Position numbers and translations under genes: made by a program
Assembly (NCBI GenBank): GCA_963742105.1
Contig: CAVUKN010000005.1
Coordinates: 744,001-808,000 of the forward strand
DNA from: Gp6-AA40 sp963742105
GTDB lineage: Bacteria; Acidobacteriota; Vicinamibacteria; Vicinamibacterales; UBA2999
Length of the DNA stretch: 64,000 nt
Direction: 5' to 3'
Part shown: positions 10,557 through 20,295 of the stretch, piece after piece
Numbering within the stretch: the first letter of the stretch is position 1
Layout of the letters: every line of letters starts with the position of its first letter
Notes under the pieces: generated by a model
Database searches by the model: none
Seen by the model: the letters and a program-made list of their open reading frames with translations, nothing else
Told to the model about the DNA's origin: nothing

Positions 10557-11834
10557 ATGCGAACGCCGCCTGTGGTGATTCTGGCCGGAGTCGTGATGAT
10601 TGCCGTGAGCGCGACGGTGTCGGCCCAGGTGCCAGCCGGTTGCACACCGAACCCACTCAACGTTCCAGGTGCGCCATTTCCCTGCATCTACCAGGACGGT
10701 CGCGTCATGTTCCGCGTCGCCGCTCCAGATGCCCAGAAGGTGCGCGTGCGCACGGGCCAGGGCTTCGACATGACGAAGGGAGCCGACGGCCTGTGGTCTG
10801 TGACGACAACGCCGCTGGTAGAAGGATTCCACTACTACACGCTGTCAATCGATGGGGCGACGGTCGCCGATCCGGCCACGCGGACGTTCTTCGGCTCCGG
10901 GTTCTACAACAGCGCGATTGAGGTGCCGGCGAAGGACGCGGACTTCTACGCGTCGAAGGACGTGCCGCACGGACAGGTCCGCCAGCTCTCGTACTTCTCG
11001 AAGGTGACGGGGCAGTGGCGGCGTGCCGCGGTCTATACGCCTCCCGACTACGACCTCAACCCGCGTGCGAAGTATCCCGTGCTCTATCTGCTGCACGGCT
11101 GGGGCGAGGACGAGACCGGCTGGCCGCAGCAGGGGCACGTCGACCTGATCATGGACAACCTGCTCGCCGCGAACAAAGCGAAGCCCATGCTGATCGTGAT
11201 GGACAACCTGAACGCGGTCCGACCAGGCGAGAGTGCGGCCCTGTATGCGGCGCGTGGCACGTTGACGCAGGCGGTAGTCGAGCCGCCGCAACCGGCTGGT
11301 GCCCCGGCCCGCACCGGCGGTCCGGGCCGCGCCGGTGGTGCGGCGCCGGGACGCGGCGGCCCGCTTGCCAGCGAAGTATTCACGGACATGATGCTCACGG
11401 ATCTCATCCCGATGGTGGAGCGCAGCTATCGCGTCGCACCGGGGCGGGAGAATCGCGCGATGGCCGGCTTGTCGATGGGTGGCGCACAGACGTTCGGTAC
11501 GGCACTGGCGCATCTGGACAAGTTCGCGTACATCGGCGGGTTCAGCGGCAGCAGCGGTGGTGGACCAGGCTTTGATCCGAAGACGACGAGCGGCGGTGTC
11601 TACGCCGACGCTGCGGCCTTCAACAAGAAGGTGAAATTGCTGTTTCTCGGTATCGGCGGCGCCGAGGGACCAAACACCAAGACCTTCAGCGAGCAGCTGT
11701 CTCGGTCGGGCATCACCAATGTCTACTACGAGTCACCGGGCACCGCCCATGAGTGGCTGACGTGGCGCCGGTGCTTCCGCGAATTCGCGCCGCGTCTTTT
11801 CCAGAACGGGGTGGCCGCCAACGCTACCCGCTAA
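10557..11834 (+). CDS. CE1-type esterase (feruloyl/acetyl-xylan esterase-like)
   Basis: Exported alpha/beta hydrolase of 425 residues. ATG 10557 follows AAAGGAGAG, and the signal peptide ends SATVSAQ. Residues about 30-135 form an immunoglobulin-like E-set/CBM48-type domain (VMFRVAAPDAQKVRV). The esterase-D-like catalytic domain follows: KYPVLYLLHGWGEDETGW is the oxyanion region, GLSMGG the nucleophile elbow (11467-11484) and GTAHEW the catalytic His. Between them is a Gly/Pro/Ala/Arg-rich insertion (about 11279-11370). Likely substrates are acyl esters on hemicellulose, given the GH51 and GH10 enzymes nearby. The frame is intact. Open sequence extends upstream in frame but has no start supported by an SD. 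Confidence 0.85.
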   Translation: MRTPPVVILAGVVMIAVSATVSAQVPAGCTPNPLNVPGAPFPCIYQDGRVMFRVAAPDAQKVRVRTGQGFDMTKGADGLWSVTTTPLVEGFHYYTLSIDGATVADPATRTFFGSGFYNSAIEVPAKDADFYASKDVPHGQVRQLSYFSKVTGQWRRAAVYTPPDYDLNPRAKYPVLYLLHGWGEDETGWPQQGHVDLIMDNLLAANKAKPMLIVMDNLNAVRPGESAALYAARGTLTQAVVEPPQPAGAPARTGGPGRAGGAAPGRGGPLASEVFTDMMLTDLIPMVERSYRVAPGRENRAMAGLSMGGAQTFGTALAHLDKFAYIGGFSGSSGGGPGFDPKTTSGGVYADAAAFNKKVKLLFLGIGGAEGPNTKTFSEQLSRSGITNVYYESPGTAHEWLTWRRCFREFAPRLFQNGVAANATR

Positions 11835-11879
11835 TCACGGCCGATCTGCGACGCGGAACGTGAAGTAGACTTCACCGCG

Positions 11880-12949
11880 ATGGCGGACCCGGAACCGTTC
11901 GGCGTGCTGCCCGACGGGCAACCGGTGCAGCTGTACCGACTGCGCAGCGAGAGCGGCGTCGAGGTGAGTGCCTGCACGTACGGAGCAACGATCACGTCGA
12001 TCGTGACGGCCGGACGGGACGGCACGCGCGCGAATGTCGTGCTCGGGTTCGAGACGGTCGCGCCATACCTGTCGCAGACCGCGTTTCTCGGCGCAGTCGT
12101 CGGCCGCTACGCCAATCGGATCGCGCGCGCACGGTTCGTGCTCGACGGTCATGACCTATCAGCTGCAGCCCAACGACGGACCGAACCTGCTGCACGGCGG
12201 CGCGCGCGGCTTCGACAAACGGCTCTGGAACGCGCGAGCCGTTTACCCGCGGTCGTGATCAAGGCGTCCGATTCACCCGGGTAAGTCCGGCGAGCGAAGA
12301 GGGATTTCCGGGAACGCTGCAGGTGACGGTCGAGTATCTGCTGAGCGCAGTCGGTGCGCTGCAGTGCTCGTTCACTGCAGACACCGATGCGCCGACGATC
12401 GTCAACCTGGCTCAGCATTCGTATTTCAACCTGTCCGGCACGACAATGCCGGTGCTGGATCACGAGCTCACGATCGCGGCGAGCCGCTACACGCCGATCG
12501 ACGCGACGACTGATTCCTACCGGAGCGCTCGCAGCCGTGGCTGAGACGCCGTTCGACTTCCGCACCCCGCGACGGATCGGCGACCGCATCGACGATCCGC
12601 ATCCGCAGCTGCGCGTTGGTCGCGGTTATGACCACAACTGGGTGCTCGATCGTGATCAGCGGTCCGCCGACGATCAGCAACTGTCGTATGCGGCGACGGT
12701 CCGGCATGCAGCGCAGCGGCCGGCGCCTCGATGTGTTCACGAGCTGAGCCCGGCCTCCAGTTCTATTCAGGCAACTTCCTCGATGGCACACTGCGCGGTC
12801 CTCAGGGCCCATTCGTTCAACGGGCCGGTCTGTGCCTGGAGACGCAGAAGTTCCCGGACACGCCCAACCACCCGACATTTCCGACCGCGGTCGTCCGTCC
12901 CGGCCAGCGGTACTTCGCCCGCACGACGTTCGCCTTCACGCACGAGTAG
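11880..12949 (+). CDS. galM: Aldose 1-epimerase, several frameshifts
   Basis: Mutarotase that interconverts alpha and beta anomers of galactose, arabinose or glucose. Landmarks are FGVLPDGQPVQLYRL, GATITSIV, FLGAVVGRYANRIARARF, NLLHGGARGFDKRLW, the catalytic-region HSYFNLSG and GYDHNWVLD, and the late Glu in CLETQKFPDTPNHP. The protein ends AFTHE at TAG 12949, about 350 residues once frames near 12150, 12270, 12525 and 12710 are joined. There is no signal peptide, so it is cytoplasmic. Mutarotation feeds the C1-kinase of a Leloir-type pathway, consistent with the kinase and GalT upstream. Confidence 0.85.
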
Positions 12950-13012
12950 GGCGTGCGCCTGGAGCGCGTCTATCAACGATGCGCCTGCGGGCCCCATCGG
13001 ATCCGACCGAAC

Positions 13013-13050
13013 CGTTGCATAATGCGCACTCGCGTGTGAATTAGACGAAA
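13013..13050. repeat. 38-bp box, copy 2
   Basis: Second copy of the block at 204-241 (33 of 38 identical). It ends exactly on the A of the FAH-family start codon, so here it occupies the position of a leader or operator. It may coordinate expression of this gene with the esterase near the window start. Confidence 0.45.
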
Positions 13051-13925
13051 TGCCACTCCAGCCAGCCACGCTGTGCCGGTTCACTGGCGCCGCCGCATCC
13101 GGACGTCCGCGTCGGGCTGCGTGACGCCGGTTCCGTCCGCGATCTGACCGCGGCCGGGGTGCAGCGTCTGCACGACTTGCTGGAACGTGAGGATCTCGCC
13201 GGAGCAGCTCGAACGTGCCCGGCGGGACGCTCTTCCCGCGTGGCCGCTCGACCAGGTGCGGCTGCTGACCCCGGTCGAGTCCCAGGAAGTCTGGGCGGCT
13301 GGCGTGACCTATCTGCGGAGCAAGCAGGCCCGGATGGAGGAATCGGACTTCAGCGCGCGCGCCTACGACCACGTCTACGCGGCGGCTCGCCCGGAGATCT
13401 TCTTCAAAGCGATGCCGGACAAAGTGGTCTCCCCCGGAGACGCGGTCGGCATCCGCCGCGACGCCCGGTGGAGCGTGCCGGAGCCGGAGCTGACGCTGGT
13501 CATCAACTCGTCCGGGTCAATCGTCGGGTTCACCATCGGCAACGACATGAGCTCGCGCGACATCGAGGGCGAGAATCTGCTCTATCTGCCGCAGGCCAAG
13601 ATTTACGCGCGCTCCTGCGCAATCGGTCCGTGGGTCAGTCGTGGGCGCGGGAGAGGACGAGGCACGGCAGTGGGCGATTCGGCTGGAGATCGATCGCCGC
13701 GGCGACACCGTGTTCGCCGGCACGACGCGGGTCGATCAGATCAAGCGCACCTTCGGTGAGCTGGTCGAGCACCTGTTCCGCTCGCAGGCGTTTCCGCGTG
13801 GCGCGATGCTGCTGACCGGCGCCGGCATCGTCCCGCCGGATTCATTCACGCTCGCCGAGGGCGATCGCGTGCGGATCACTATCTCTGGCATCGGCACCCT
13901 CGAGAACCCGGTAACTGTCGTCTGA
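13050..13925 (+). CDS. FAH-family 2-keto-3-deoxy-pentonate dehydratase-like protein, frameshifts
   Basis: Fumarylacetoacetate-hydrolase fold, about 290 residues. The run VWAAGVTYLRSKQARMEE, RPEIFFKA, WSVPEPELTLVIN, GNDMSSRDIEGENLLYLPQA and CAIGPWV resembles 2-keto-3-deoxy-D-arabinonate/xylonate dehydratases of this superfamily. Glu residues of PEPEL and the Asp of GNDMSSRDIEGEN are the usual metal ligands. Frames change near 13095, 13190 and 13635. The end, GTLENPVTVV, meets TGA 13925. Such enzymes act in oxidative, non-phosphorylating pentose catabolism. Side by side with the C1-kinase route upstream, this suggests two fates for pentoses (inference). Confidence 0.75.
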
Positions 13926-13926
13926 A

Positions 13927-13984
13927 AACCAGACCCGGTCTGGTTATTACGCAAACTGAAAAAACCAGACCCGGTCTGGTTTTT
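13927..13984. terminator. Two copies of an exact palindrome between genes
   Basis: AACCAGACCCGGTCTGGTT occurs at 13927-13945 and again at 13963-13981, the second framed by A6 on the left and T5 on the right. Each folds into a 9-12 bp stem with almost no loop. The second copy looks like an intrinsic terminator on either strand for the FAH gene. The exact duplication 36 bases apart is unusual. Confidence 0.6.
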
Positions 13985-13997
13985 CGTGGAGGCGAGC

Positions 13998-15662
13998 GTG
14001 GCGATTACCCGCCGCACCATCCTGCAACTGGCGATGACGCCTGCAGTCCTCGCTGCGGGCCGCGCGAGCGGCCAGGACCTCGACCCGACCGTGTCGCGGG
14101 TGTATCCGGGGCCGTCCGGCCGTCTGGTCTACGTGCCCGACGATCAGGGCAACACCATTCACGACGCATCGTACGCGGGCTATCGCGGCGGCGGCGTTGC
14201 CCTCCCCACCAGTGCCGGTGCGTGAAACGATCTGGCCCGTCGCGGGCGACAACACGGAGAACATTCAGGCAGCCATCGACAAGGTATCGGCCCGTCCGCT
14301 CGACGCCGACGGGATTCCGCGGCGCGGTGCTCCTCCGCGCCGGCTACTATCGGTGGCGCGCCACTGAAGATTCAGGCGAGCGGCGTCGTCCTGCGCGGCG
14401 AAGGGATGGGCGACACCGGCACGATTCTCATCGGGACCGGCACCGGACGGCCTGCGGCTCCTGGCGGCGCGCCCGCTGCTCCCGGTGGTCCAGGTGGTCC
14501 AACCGCCGGAACCTTGATCGTGGTCGGCGGCGCATCCGGCGACAACCCCGAAGGAGGAGACGAAGCAGCTCGTCACCGACGAATACGTCCCGGTCGGCTC
14601 ACGCACAATCCCGATCGTTTCCGCGAGAGGCTTCACGCCGGGCGACACGGTCATCGTCCGTCGCATCGGCAACCAGGAGTGGGTCAGTGCAGTCGGCATG
14701 AACGGCGAGACGCCGGCGAGCCGATGGCGGCCGTTCGACGTCGAGTGGGATCGCGTGGTCGTCGACGTTCGGGGCAACGCGATCACGTCGACGCGCCGAT
14801 CACCTGCGCGATCGAGAAGCGCTGGGGCGGCGGGGAAGTGCTGAAGTATGAGGACTCCGGCCGCATCAGCGACGTCGGCGTCGAGAACCTGCGCGCGATG
14901 TCGGAGTTCGATCCGACGAAGCGCACGACCGAATACGGCAACATGGACCGGCAGAACTATGTCGCGGAGGAGTATTACGCCGACGAAGATCACTACCGGA
15001 ACTTCGTCATCTTCGACAACGCGAAGAACGGCTGGGTGCGGAATGCCACGTCGCTCCACTTCGTCAACAGCATGGTCGGCACGCAGCGCGGCGCGAAGTG
15101 GATCACCGTGCAGGACTGCGTGTCGCGCGAGCCGATCTCACGGCGCATGGGTGCGCGCCGGTTCACGTTCGCGCTGCGGGGTCAGCTCGCACTCGTGCAA
15201 CGCTGTCAGTCGGACAAGGGGCGTCACTCGTTCATGACCGGCCAGCCGACCGGAAGCGGCAACGTCTTCCTCGACTGCAAGGCGACCAACCCGTACTCGT
15301 CGAGCGAGCCGCACGAGCAGTGGGCCACGGGCAATCTCTACGACAACGTGCAGGCGCCGCTGACCGCGCGCTTCTGGAAGGACATCAACATCGGATGGGC
15401 GGGCGCCAACACGGTGTTCTGGAACTGCGAAGGGAGCTTCCTCGTGCAGAAACCGCCGACGGCGCAGAACTACTCATTCGGCCACCTGGGTGTGAATGCG
15501 GTGGTGTTCAACATCCCGCTGCAGGACTCGACGAAGGAGAACGGCCACCTCGAATCGCTCGACCGCCACGTCAGCCCGCGCAGCCTGTATCTGACGCAGC
15601 TGCGCGAGCGGCTCGGCGAGGCCGCGGTCAGGCAGATCGCCACGGCGGCGCAGCTCGCGTGA
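13998..15662 (+). CDS. Tat-exported right-handed beta-helix protein (pectate-lyase-like fold), several frameshifts
   Basis: Exported protein of about 555 residues. GTG 13998 has GGAGG five bases upstream and starts MAITRRTILQLA, a twin-arginine signal. DNTENIQAAIDKVSA and VVLRGEGMGDTGTILIG are typical of the first turns of pectate-lyase-superfamily helices. Repeated short turns follow (ISDVGVENLRAM, WVRNATSLHFVNSM, WITVQDCVSREPIS, LALVQRCQSDKGRH). No catalytic residues can be assigned, so polysaccharide lyase or hydrolase activity is inferred from the fold. A Pro/Gly/Ala-rich loop occupies about 14448-14515. Frames change near 14215, 14320, 14360, 14550 and 14785; the last 290 residues are clean. 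Confidence 0.72.
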
Positions 15663-15714
15663 CGATGCGTTGAGGCCGGCGACGGGGCCGTGTCTACGCC
15701 GGCGTGGCCGCCGA

Positions 15715-16730
15715 TCAGTTCGTCAGAAGACGCTGCGCTTCGGCGCAATCGGCTGTCATCTCGAAGTAGCGCAGCACCGTCGGCAGATCCGTTTCGTACG
15801 GGTGCCTGTCGCCGGCCGTGCGCGGCAACTGCGCCAGGCGGACCCGATCGTAGGCACGGTCGAACTCGGTGTGGTTCGACATCAGCACCGTCGCGCCGGC
15901 GGCACGCGCGGCGTCGGCAAAACGCCGCTGGCTGTCGCGATACACGGCGAAGGTGTCCGCCTGGCGAGGGAAGTTGAAGGCCGTGCCGCCGGAGTAGGCG
16001 ACCATCAATCGACGTCGCTCCATCCTTCACCGGAAAGATGATACGACAGCGTACCGGGTGTGTGACCCGGTGTTGCGATCACCTGAATGGTCGTGTCGCC
16101 AAGCGTGAGCGTCGTCCCGTCGGCGCCGACCGAGATGTCGCGCCGGGGCACCCCGCCTGCCGCTGTCGCCGGACGGTGCAGCGTCGAGGCCCAGTCGGCC
16201 TCGCCCATGACTACCTTGGCACCATAGCGGCTCTGCAGGAGCGCCGCGCCCTGGTCGTGATCGCCGTGCGCATGGCTGATCAGGACGTATTTGACGTCGC
16301 GTGGATTCAGCTTCAGCTTCGTCAGGCCGTCGACGATTTCCGGCTCGATCGCATAGTCGAACAGCGTGTCGATGATTACGATGCCCTGAGTCGTCGTGAG
16401 CGCCCATGCCGAGTGGATGCGGGTACCGACGAAATACAGGTTGTCGAAGACCTTGTAGGGCTGCGCGTACCACGTGGCGCGATCGGGGACCGTGGCCGCG
16501 CCGGGAGGAGGACCGCCCCGTGCGGCACCGCCGCGACCGCCGCCCGGCGCGTTGTCGGGCGCGACGCAGATGCGCAGGAAGGTGCCCGCATACTCCTGAC
16601 CGGCGGCGCGCTTGGCGGCGACCAGCAGGCTGTCAGGCGTCGCCGGCGCCGGCGCCTGCGCCGACAGCGTGCTCACGGCGACAGTGATGACGAGGATCGT
16701 CAGGACGTGCGGTTTGATGACGGCAGTCAT
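15715..16730 (-). CDS. Secreted metallo-beta-lactamase-fold hydrolase (B3-like), one frameshift
   Basis: About 338 residues with a signal peptide (VLTILVITVAVSTLSAQ). The zinc motif HAHGDHDQG, preceded by VKYVLIS, the distal VIATPGHTPGTLSYH and the C-terminal VLMSNHTEFD give the full ligand set of a subclass-B3-like dinuclear hydrolase. Lactamase activity is not implied, since many exported members hydrolyse other substrates. A Gly/Arg/Pro-rich insertion sits near 16485-16565. One frame break near 16018 separates the N-terminal 240 residues from the C-terminal 100. The promoter at 16738-16766 is among the best in the window. The gene is divergent from the SGNH hydrolase. Confidence 0.83.
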
Positions 16731-16737
16731 GACGAGC

Positions 16738-16766
16738 GGTATAGGCAGGTTCCTCTCGCGCGTCAA
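16738..16766 (-). promoter_or_regulatory. Predicted sigma70 promoter for the metallo-hydrolase
   Basis: On the minus strand TTGACG (16766-16761) and TATACC (16743-16738) are separated by exactly 17 bases, and the gene's ATG lies 8 bases further on, which implies a very short leader. On the plus strand the same spacer holds TATTAT (16769-16774), 26 bases before the SGNH hydrolase ATG. Confidence 0.55.
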
Positions 16767-16800
16767 GGTATTATCCGCCCCACCTTTTCCGGAGTTGGCG

Positions 16801-17661
16801 ATGAGCACTGAACGATCCGCGATGTCTGTGTGGCCTGCCGGCCTGACCTGTGTGGTCGTCGTGGCCATGATGTGTCTGTGCGAGGCTGAACCGGCGAGCG
16901 CGCAGGTGGTCGAGGAATACAACCCGCCGCGCGCGAACTGTTGCCTGCTCAACACCGCGCGCTCGTTGGCCGACCAGCTGCAGGACTGGAATCAACTCGG
17001 ACGCTATCACCAGGCCAACGAGCAGCTCAAACAGCAGCCGGTGCCGTCCGGCCGGGTCGTCTTCATGGGCGACTCGATCACCGATTTCTGGAACCTGCCC
17101 GAGTCCTTTCCGGGCAAACCGTACGTGAACCGCGGCATCGGCGGGCAAGTGACGGCCCAGATGCTGGTACGGATGTATCCCGACGTCATCAACCTCAAGC
17201 CGGCCGCCATGGTGCTGCTCGCGGGTACCAACGACGTGGCGCGCAACAATGGTCCTGTCACGCTGACGATGATCGAAGAGGACATCATGGCGATGACCGA
17301 GCTGGCGCAGCTGCACGGGATCAAGGTGCTGCTCTCGTCGGTGATGCCGATCAGCGACTATCCGTATCTGAGTCAGCAGAACGGCCCGCCCGCTCCGGTC
17401 GTGCCCGGCGGCCGCGGTGCGCCGCCGCGCCAGAAGATGACCGAGGGCCGTCCGCCGTCAGACATCCTGAAGCTGAATGCGTGGATGAAGGACTATGCCG
17501 CGAAGGTGAACGCGACGTATGTCGACTATTTCAGTGCGATGGTCGATGACCGGGGGTGGCTGAAAGACGGGATCTCGGCAGATGGCCTGCATCCAAACGC
17601 GGAGGGTTACAAGATCATGACGGCCATATTGGCGGCGGCCCTGCAGAAGGTGGCACCATAG
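16801..17661 (+). CDS. Secreted SGNH/GDSL-family esterase
   Basis: Exported hydrolase of 286 residues with a signal peptide ending EPASAQ. The SGNH blocks are clear: block I VVFMGDSITDFW (nucleophile Ser), block II Gly in NRGIGGQVTAQM, block III LLAGTNDVARNN, and block V DGLHPNAEGY with the catalytic Asp and His. Architecture matches small acyl-esterases such as acetyl-xylan or lipase/acylhydrolase GDSL proteins; the substrate is unknown. A Pro/Gly/Arg-rich loop (about 17382-17445) interrupts the region before block V. The frame is intact. A TATTAT at 16769-16774 is a plausible -10 element. Confidence 0.87.
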   Translation: MSTERSAMSVWPAGLTCVVVVAMMCLCEAEPASAQVVEEYNPPRANCCLLNTARSLADQLQDWNQLGRYHQANEQLKQQPVPSGRVVFMGDSITDFWNLPESFPGKPYVNRGIGGQVTAQMLVRMYPDVINLKPAAMVLLAGTNDVARNNGPVTLTMIEEDIMAMTELAQLHGIKVLLSSVMPISDYPYLSQQNGPPAPVVPGGRGAPPRQKMTEGRPPSDILKLNAWMKDYAAKVNATYVDYFSAMVDDRGWLKDGISADGLHPNAEGYKIMTAILAAALQKVAP

Positions 17662-17679
17662 GCCCGGCGCCGACAGGCA

Positions 17680-17770
17680 AAATCCCAACTCTCGACTCCC
17701 AGTTCCCAACCGAAACGCTGGCCGCGGTGGTCGTTGGGTTGGGAGTTGGATCTTGGGAGTTGGGCGTTGA
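17680..17770. repeat. Inverted heptad-repeat element, CAACTCC family
   Basis: The left arm (17680-17710) runs ATCCCAA-CTCTCGA-CTCCCAG-TTCCCAA. The right arm (about 17732-17768) reads, as reverse complement, CAACGCC-CAACTCC-CAAGATC-CAACTCC. The unit is 7 bp, the arms are complementary, and about 20 unrelated bases separate them. It fills the convergent spacer between the SGNH hydrolase and PQQ genes, so it could act as a two-way terminator. Confidence 0.7.
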
Positions 17771-17777
17771 CAATCGT

Positions 17778-20195
17778 CTACGGTAATGCGAACGAGTAGA
17801 TCGTGTTGCCAGCCGCGATCGCGACGTACTGCTTGCCGTCGACGGCGTAGCTGATGGGCGAGGCGGCGGGCGTCGTGCCGGTCTGGAAGTGCCACAGGTG
17901 GCGCCGGTCCGCGCATCGAGCGCGGCGAGGTTGCCGTCGCGAATCGACGCGAACAGCACGTTGCCGGCGGTCGCGAGCACGCCGTTCTGCAGCGAGCCCT
18001 GCGACGTCTTGAAATCCCATTTCGTCTCGCCGGTCTCCGGATCGATCGCCTTGATGCCCGACGAGGCGGCTGGCTCACCCGGGCGAGCTGACGCCGGGGC
18101 CCGCCTGGCCGCGGCCGATGTACTGGCGGCCCTGCTCGAACGCGACGGGCTGACTCACGTAGCGCTGACCGTTTTCCGAATAGGCCAGGTAGAACAGTCC
18201 GGTCAGCGGGCTGTACGACGGCGCCTGGAAGTTCGTCCCGCCGCCGAGCGTCGGGTAGACGAAGAAGCTGCCTTCGGCGCTGGAGTTCGATCCGGGAACG
18301 ATGCGCGGCCGGCCGTCGGCATCGAAGCCGGTGTTCCAGTTCTGGTAGACGAACGGCGTGCCCGCCAGGAACTTGCCGTCGGTCCGATCCAGCACGTAGA
18401 ACATGCCGTTGCGATCGGCGTGCATCAGCAATTTCCGCGGCTGCCCGTGCCAGACGCGATCGACGAGCACCAGCGCCTGCGCCGAATCCCAGTCGTGACC
18501 GTCGTTGGGCGTGAACTGGTAGTGCCACTTGCGCGTGCCGGTGTCGGGATCGATGGCGACGACCGAGTCGCTGAACAGGTTGTCGCCGTCTCCGCGCGCG
18601 CTGCGATCGATCTGCGGGCCCGGGATTCCCGACCGCCCAGTAGACGGTGTTCAACTCGGGATCGTAGGAGCCGGTCAGCCACATCGGGCTGCCGCCGCGC
18701 ATCCAGCTGTCGCCCTTCCACGTGTCGTTGCCGAACTCGCCGGGCGCCGGAACGGAATACCAGCGCCACGCCCGTTGGCCAGTGGCGATGTCGTACGCGT
18801 CGAGGAAGCCGCGCGCGCCGAATTCCCCGCCGGTGATGCCGACGAGAACCTTGTCCTTCACCACGAGGGGCGCGCTGGTGAGGCTGTAGCCGAGCATCGA
18901 GTCGGCGACCTGCGTTTCCCAGAGCACGTTGCCCGTCCTGGCATCGAGCGCCACGAGCGCCGCGTCGAGCGTGCCGACGAACAGACCGGTCGCCGGCGAT
19001 GGCGGCCCCGCGATTGAACGGATTGATCTCGTAGGGGTTGCGCACCTTCCGCTGCCGCGTCGAACGCCAGAGCAGCCGCCCGGTGCGCGCATCCACGGCG
19101 ACCACCGCGCCGGGCTGCGTGGCGTACATCACGCCGTCGACGACGAGCGGGCGTCGTCTGCAGGACGGCGTCGCCCGGCATGGCGAATGTCCACGCCGCG
19201 CGAAGCGTGGCCGCGTTGGCCGGCGTGATCTGCGTCAGGCCCGAGTAGTGCGTCGCCTGGTAGTTGCCCCAATACGTCAGCCAGTTCTGCGGCTCGTCCG
19301 CCGCTTTCGCCAGCCGCTCCGCCGTGACGCCTCCGGACCGCACCGGCGCGTGCGATCCGTCCCGCTCGCGACGCGAAGCGAGATACGCGACGAGGTTCGC
19401 CAGATCCGCCGCCGGCAGGCGCGTCGCCGAAGTCGTGCGGCATCACCGACGTGTTCTCCACGCGGAGCTCGGCGACGGCGCTCTTGTCGAGCAGGTGCAG
19501 CCGATTGTCGAGGCCGACGATGTGCACGGTGAAGGTGTCTTCGGCGCGTCGTACGCCGCGAATGGTGGTGCCGTCCTTCAGTCGTGCAGTGATCGTCTGC
19601 GGTCGTCGCCGCGGGGCGCGGGGGGCCCGCGCCGCGGCGGGCGCCTCAATCGCTTGATCCGGATCGAGAATCTTCCGGCGCAGCGCGTCGGCGCCGTATC
19701 GCCCCGCCGTCGACAGGTCCGGGCCGACGATGCCGCCGACGCCGTCGATCTCGTGACAGGTCGACGCACTGTGCGCGCGCGAACACGGCGGCGCCCGCCG
19801 TCGCGTCACCAGCGGAGGAGACGGTCGCCGGCGCGACCCGCGTGCTCCCGGCGAGGCTGCGGATGTACGACACGAGCTGCCACGTCTGCTGATCGTTCAG
19901 CTCACGGTGCGGCGTCATCGCCGTGCCGGGCACGCCTTCCCGGATCGAGTGGAAGAGATCGCCGTCTTCGCTGCCGTGCGCAAACCGTCCCGGTCAGCGC
20001 CGGCGCGCGATCGCTTCCCTGGCCAGCGGCAGCATGACACCCGGCACATCCCTGGTCGTAGAGCCGCTGCCCGGCGGCGACCGCGGCGGCATCGGCGCCG
20101 AGTGGATTGCGGGTCGTGTCGGACTGCTGCGCCGCCACGGCGATGGTGAGCGCCGCGAGCGAACCGGCAAGAAGCGCGAATGAACGTGCGTTCAT
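17778..20195 (-). CDS. PQQ-dependent alcohol dehydrogenase-like protein with N-terminal cytochrome c domains, many frameshifts
   Basis: Periplasmic quinohaemoprotein of about 800 residues. After a signal peptide (FALLAGSLAALTIAVAAQQ) a first haem site CAGCH appears, then a second region whose joined frame gives CLTCHEIDGVGG. A linker with LKDGTTIRGV and LLDKSAVAELR is typical of haem-binding domains. The PQQ beta-propeller follows: WLTYWGNYQATHYSGLTQI, VVAVDARTGRLLWRS, FGNDTWKGDSWMRGGSPMW and FVYPTLGGGTNFQAPSYSP. It ends GNTIYSFALP at TAG 17778. At least seven frame changes interrupt it. Expected role: oxidation of an alcohol or aldose with electrons passed to c haem. A second homologue is encoded just upstream on the same strand. 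Confidence 0.8.
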
Positions 20196-20228
20196 CCTTG
20201 GGCTTGTATCACTTCGAATCCAGAGTCA

Positions 20229-20284
20229 CAACGTCCAACTCCCAACTCCCAAAGACCAACGCCCAAAGACCAAAGACCAAAGAC
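20229..20284. repeat. Single-arm heptad array (eight consecutive 7-bp units)
   Basis: Eight units in strict register: CAACGTC, CAACTCC, CAACTCC, CAAAGAC, CAACGCC, then CAAAGAC three times. Two unit families (CAACTCC and CAAAGAC) are interleaved. No complementary arm lies nearby, unlike the other heptad loci. It sits between the two tandem PQQ dehydrogenase genes. Confidence 0.75.
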
Positions 20285-20295
20285 CGAGAATCCAG

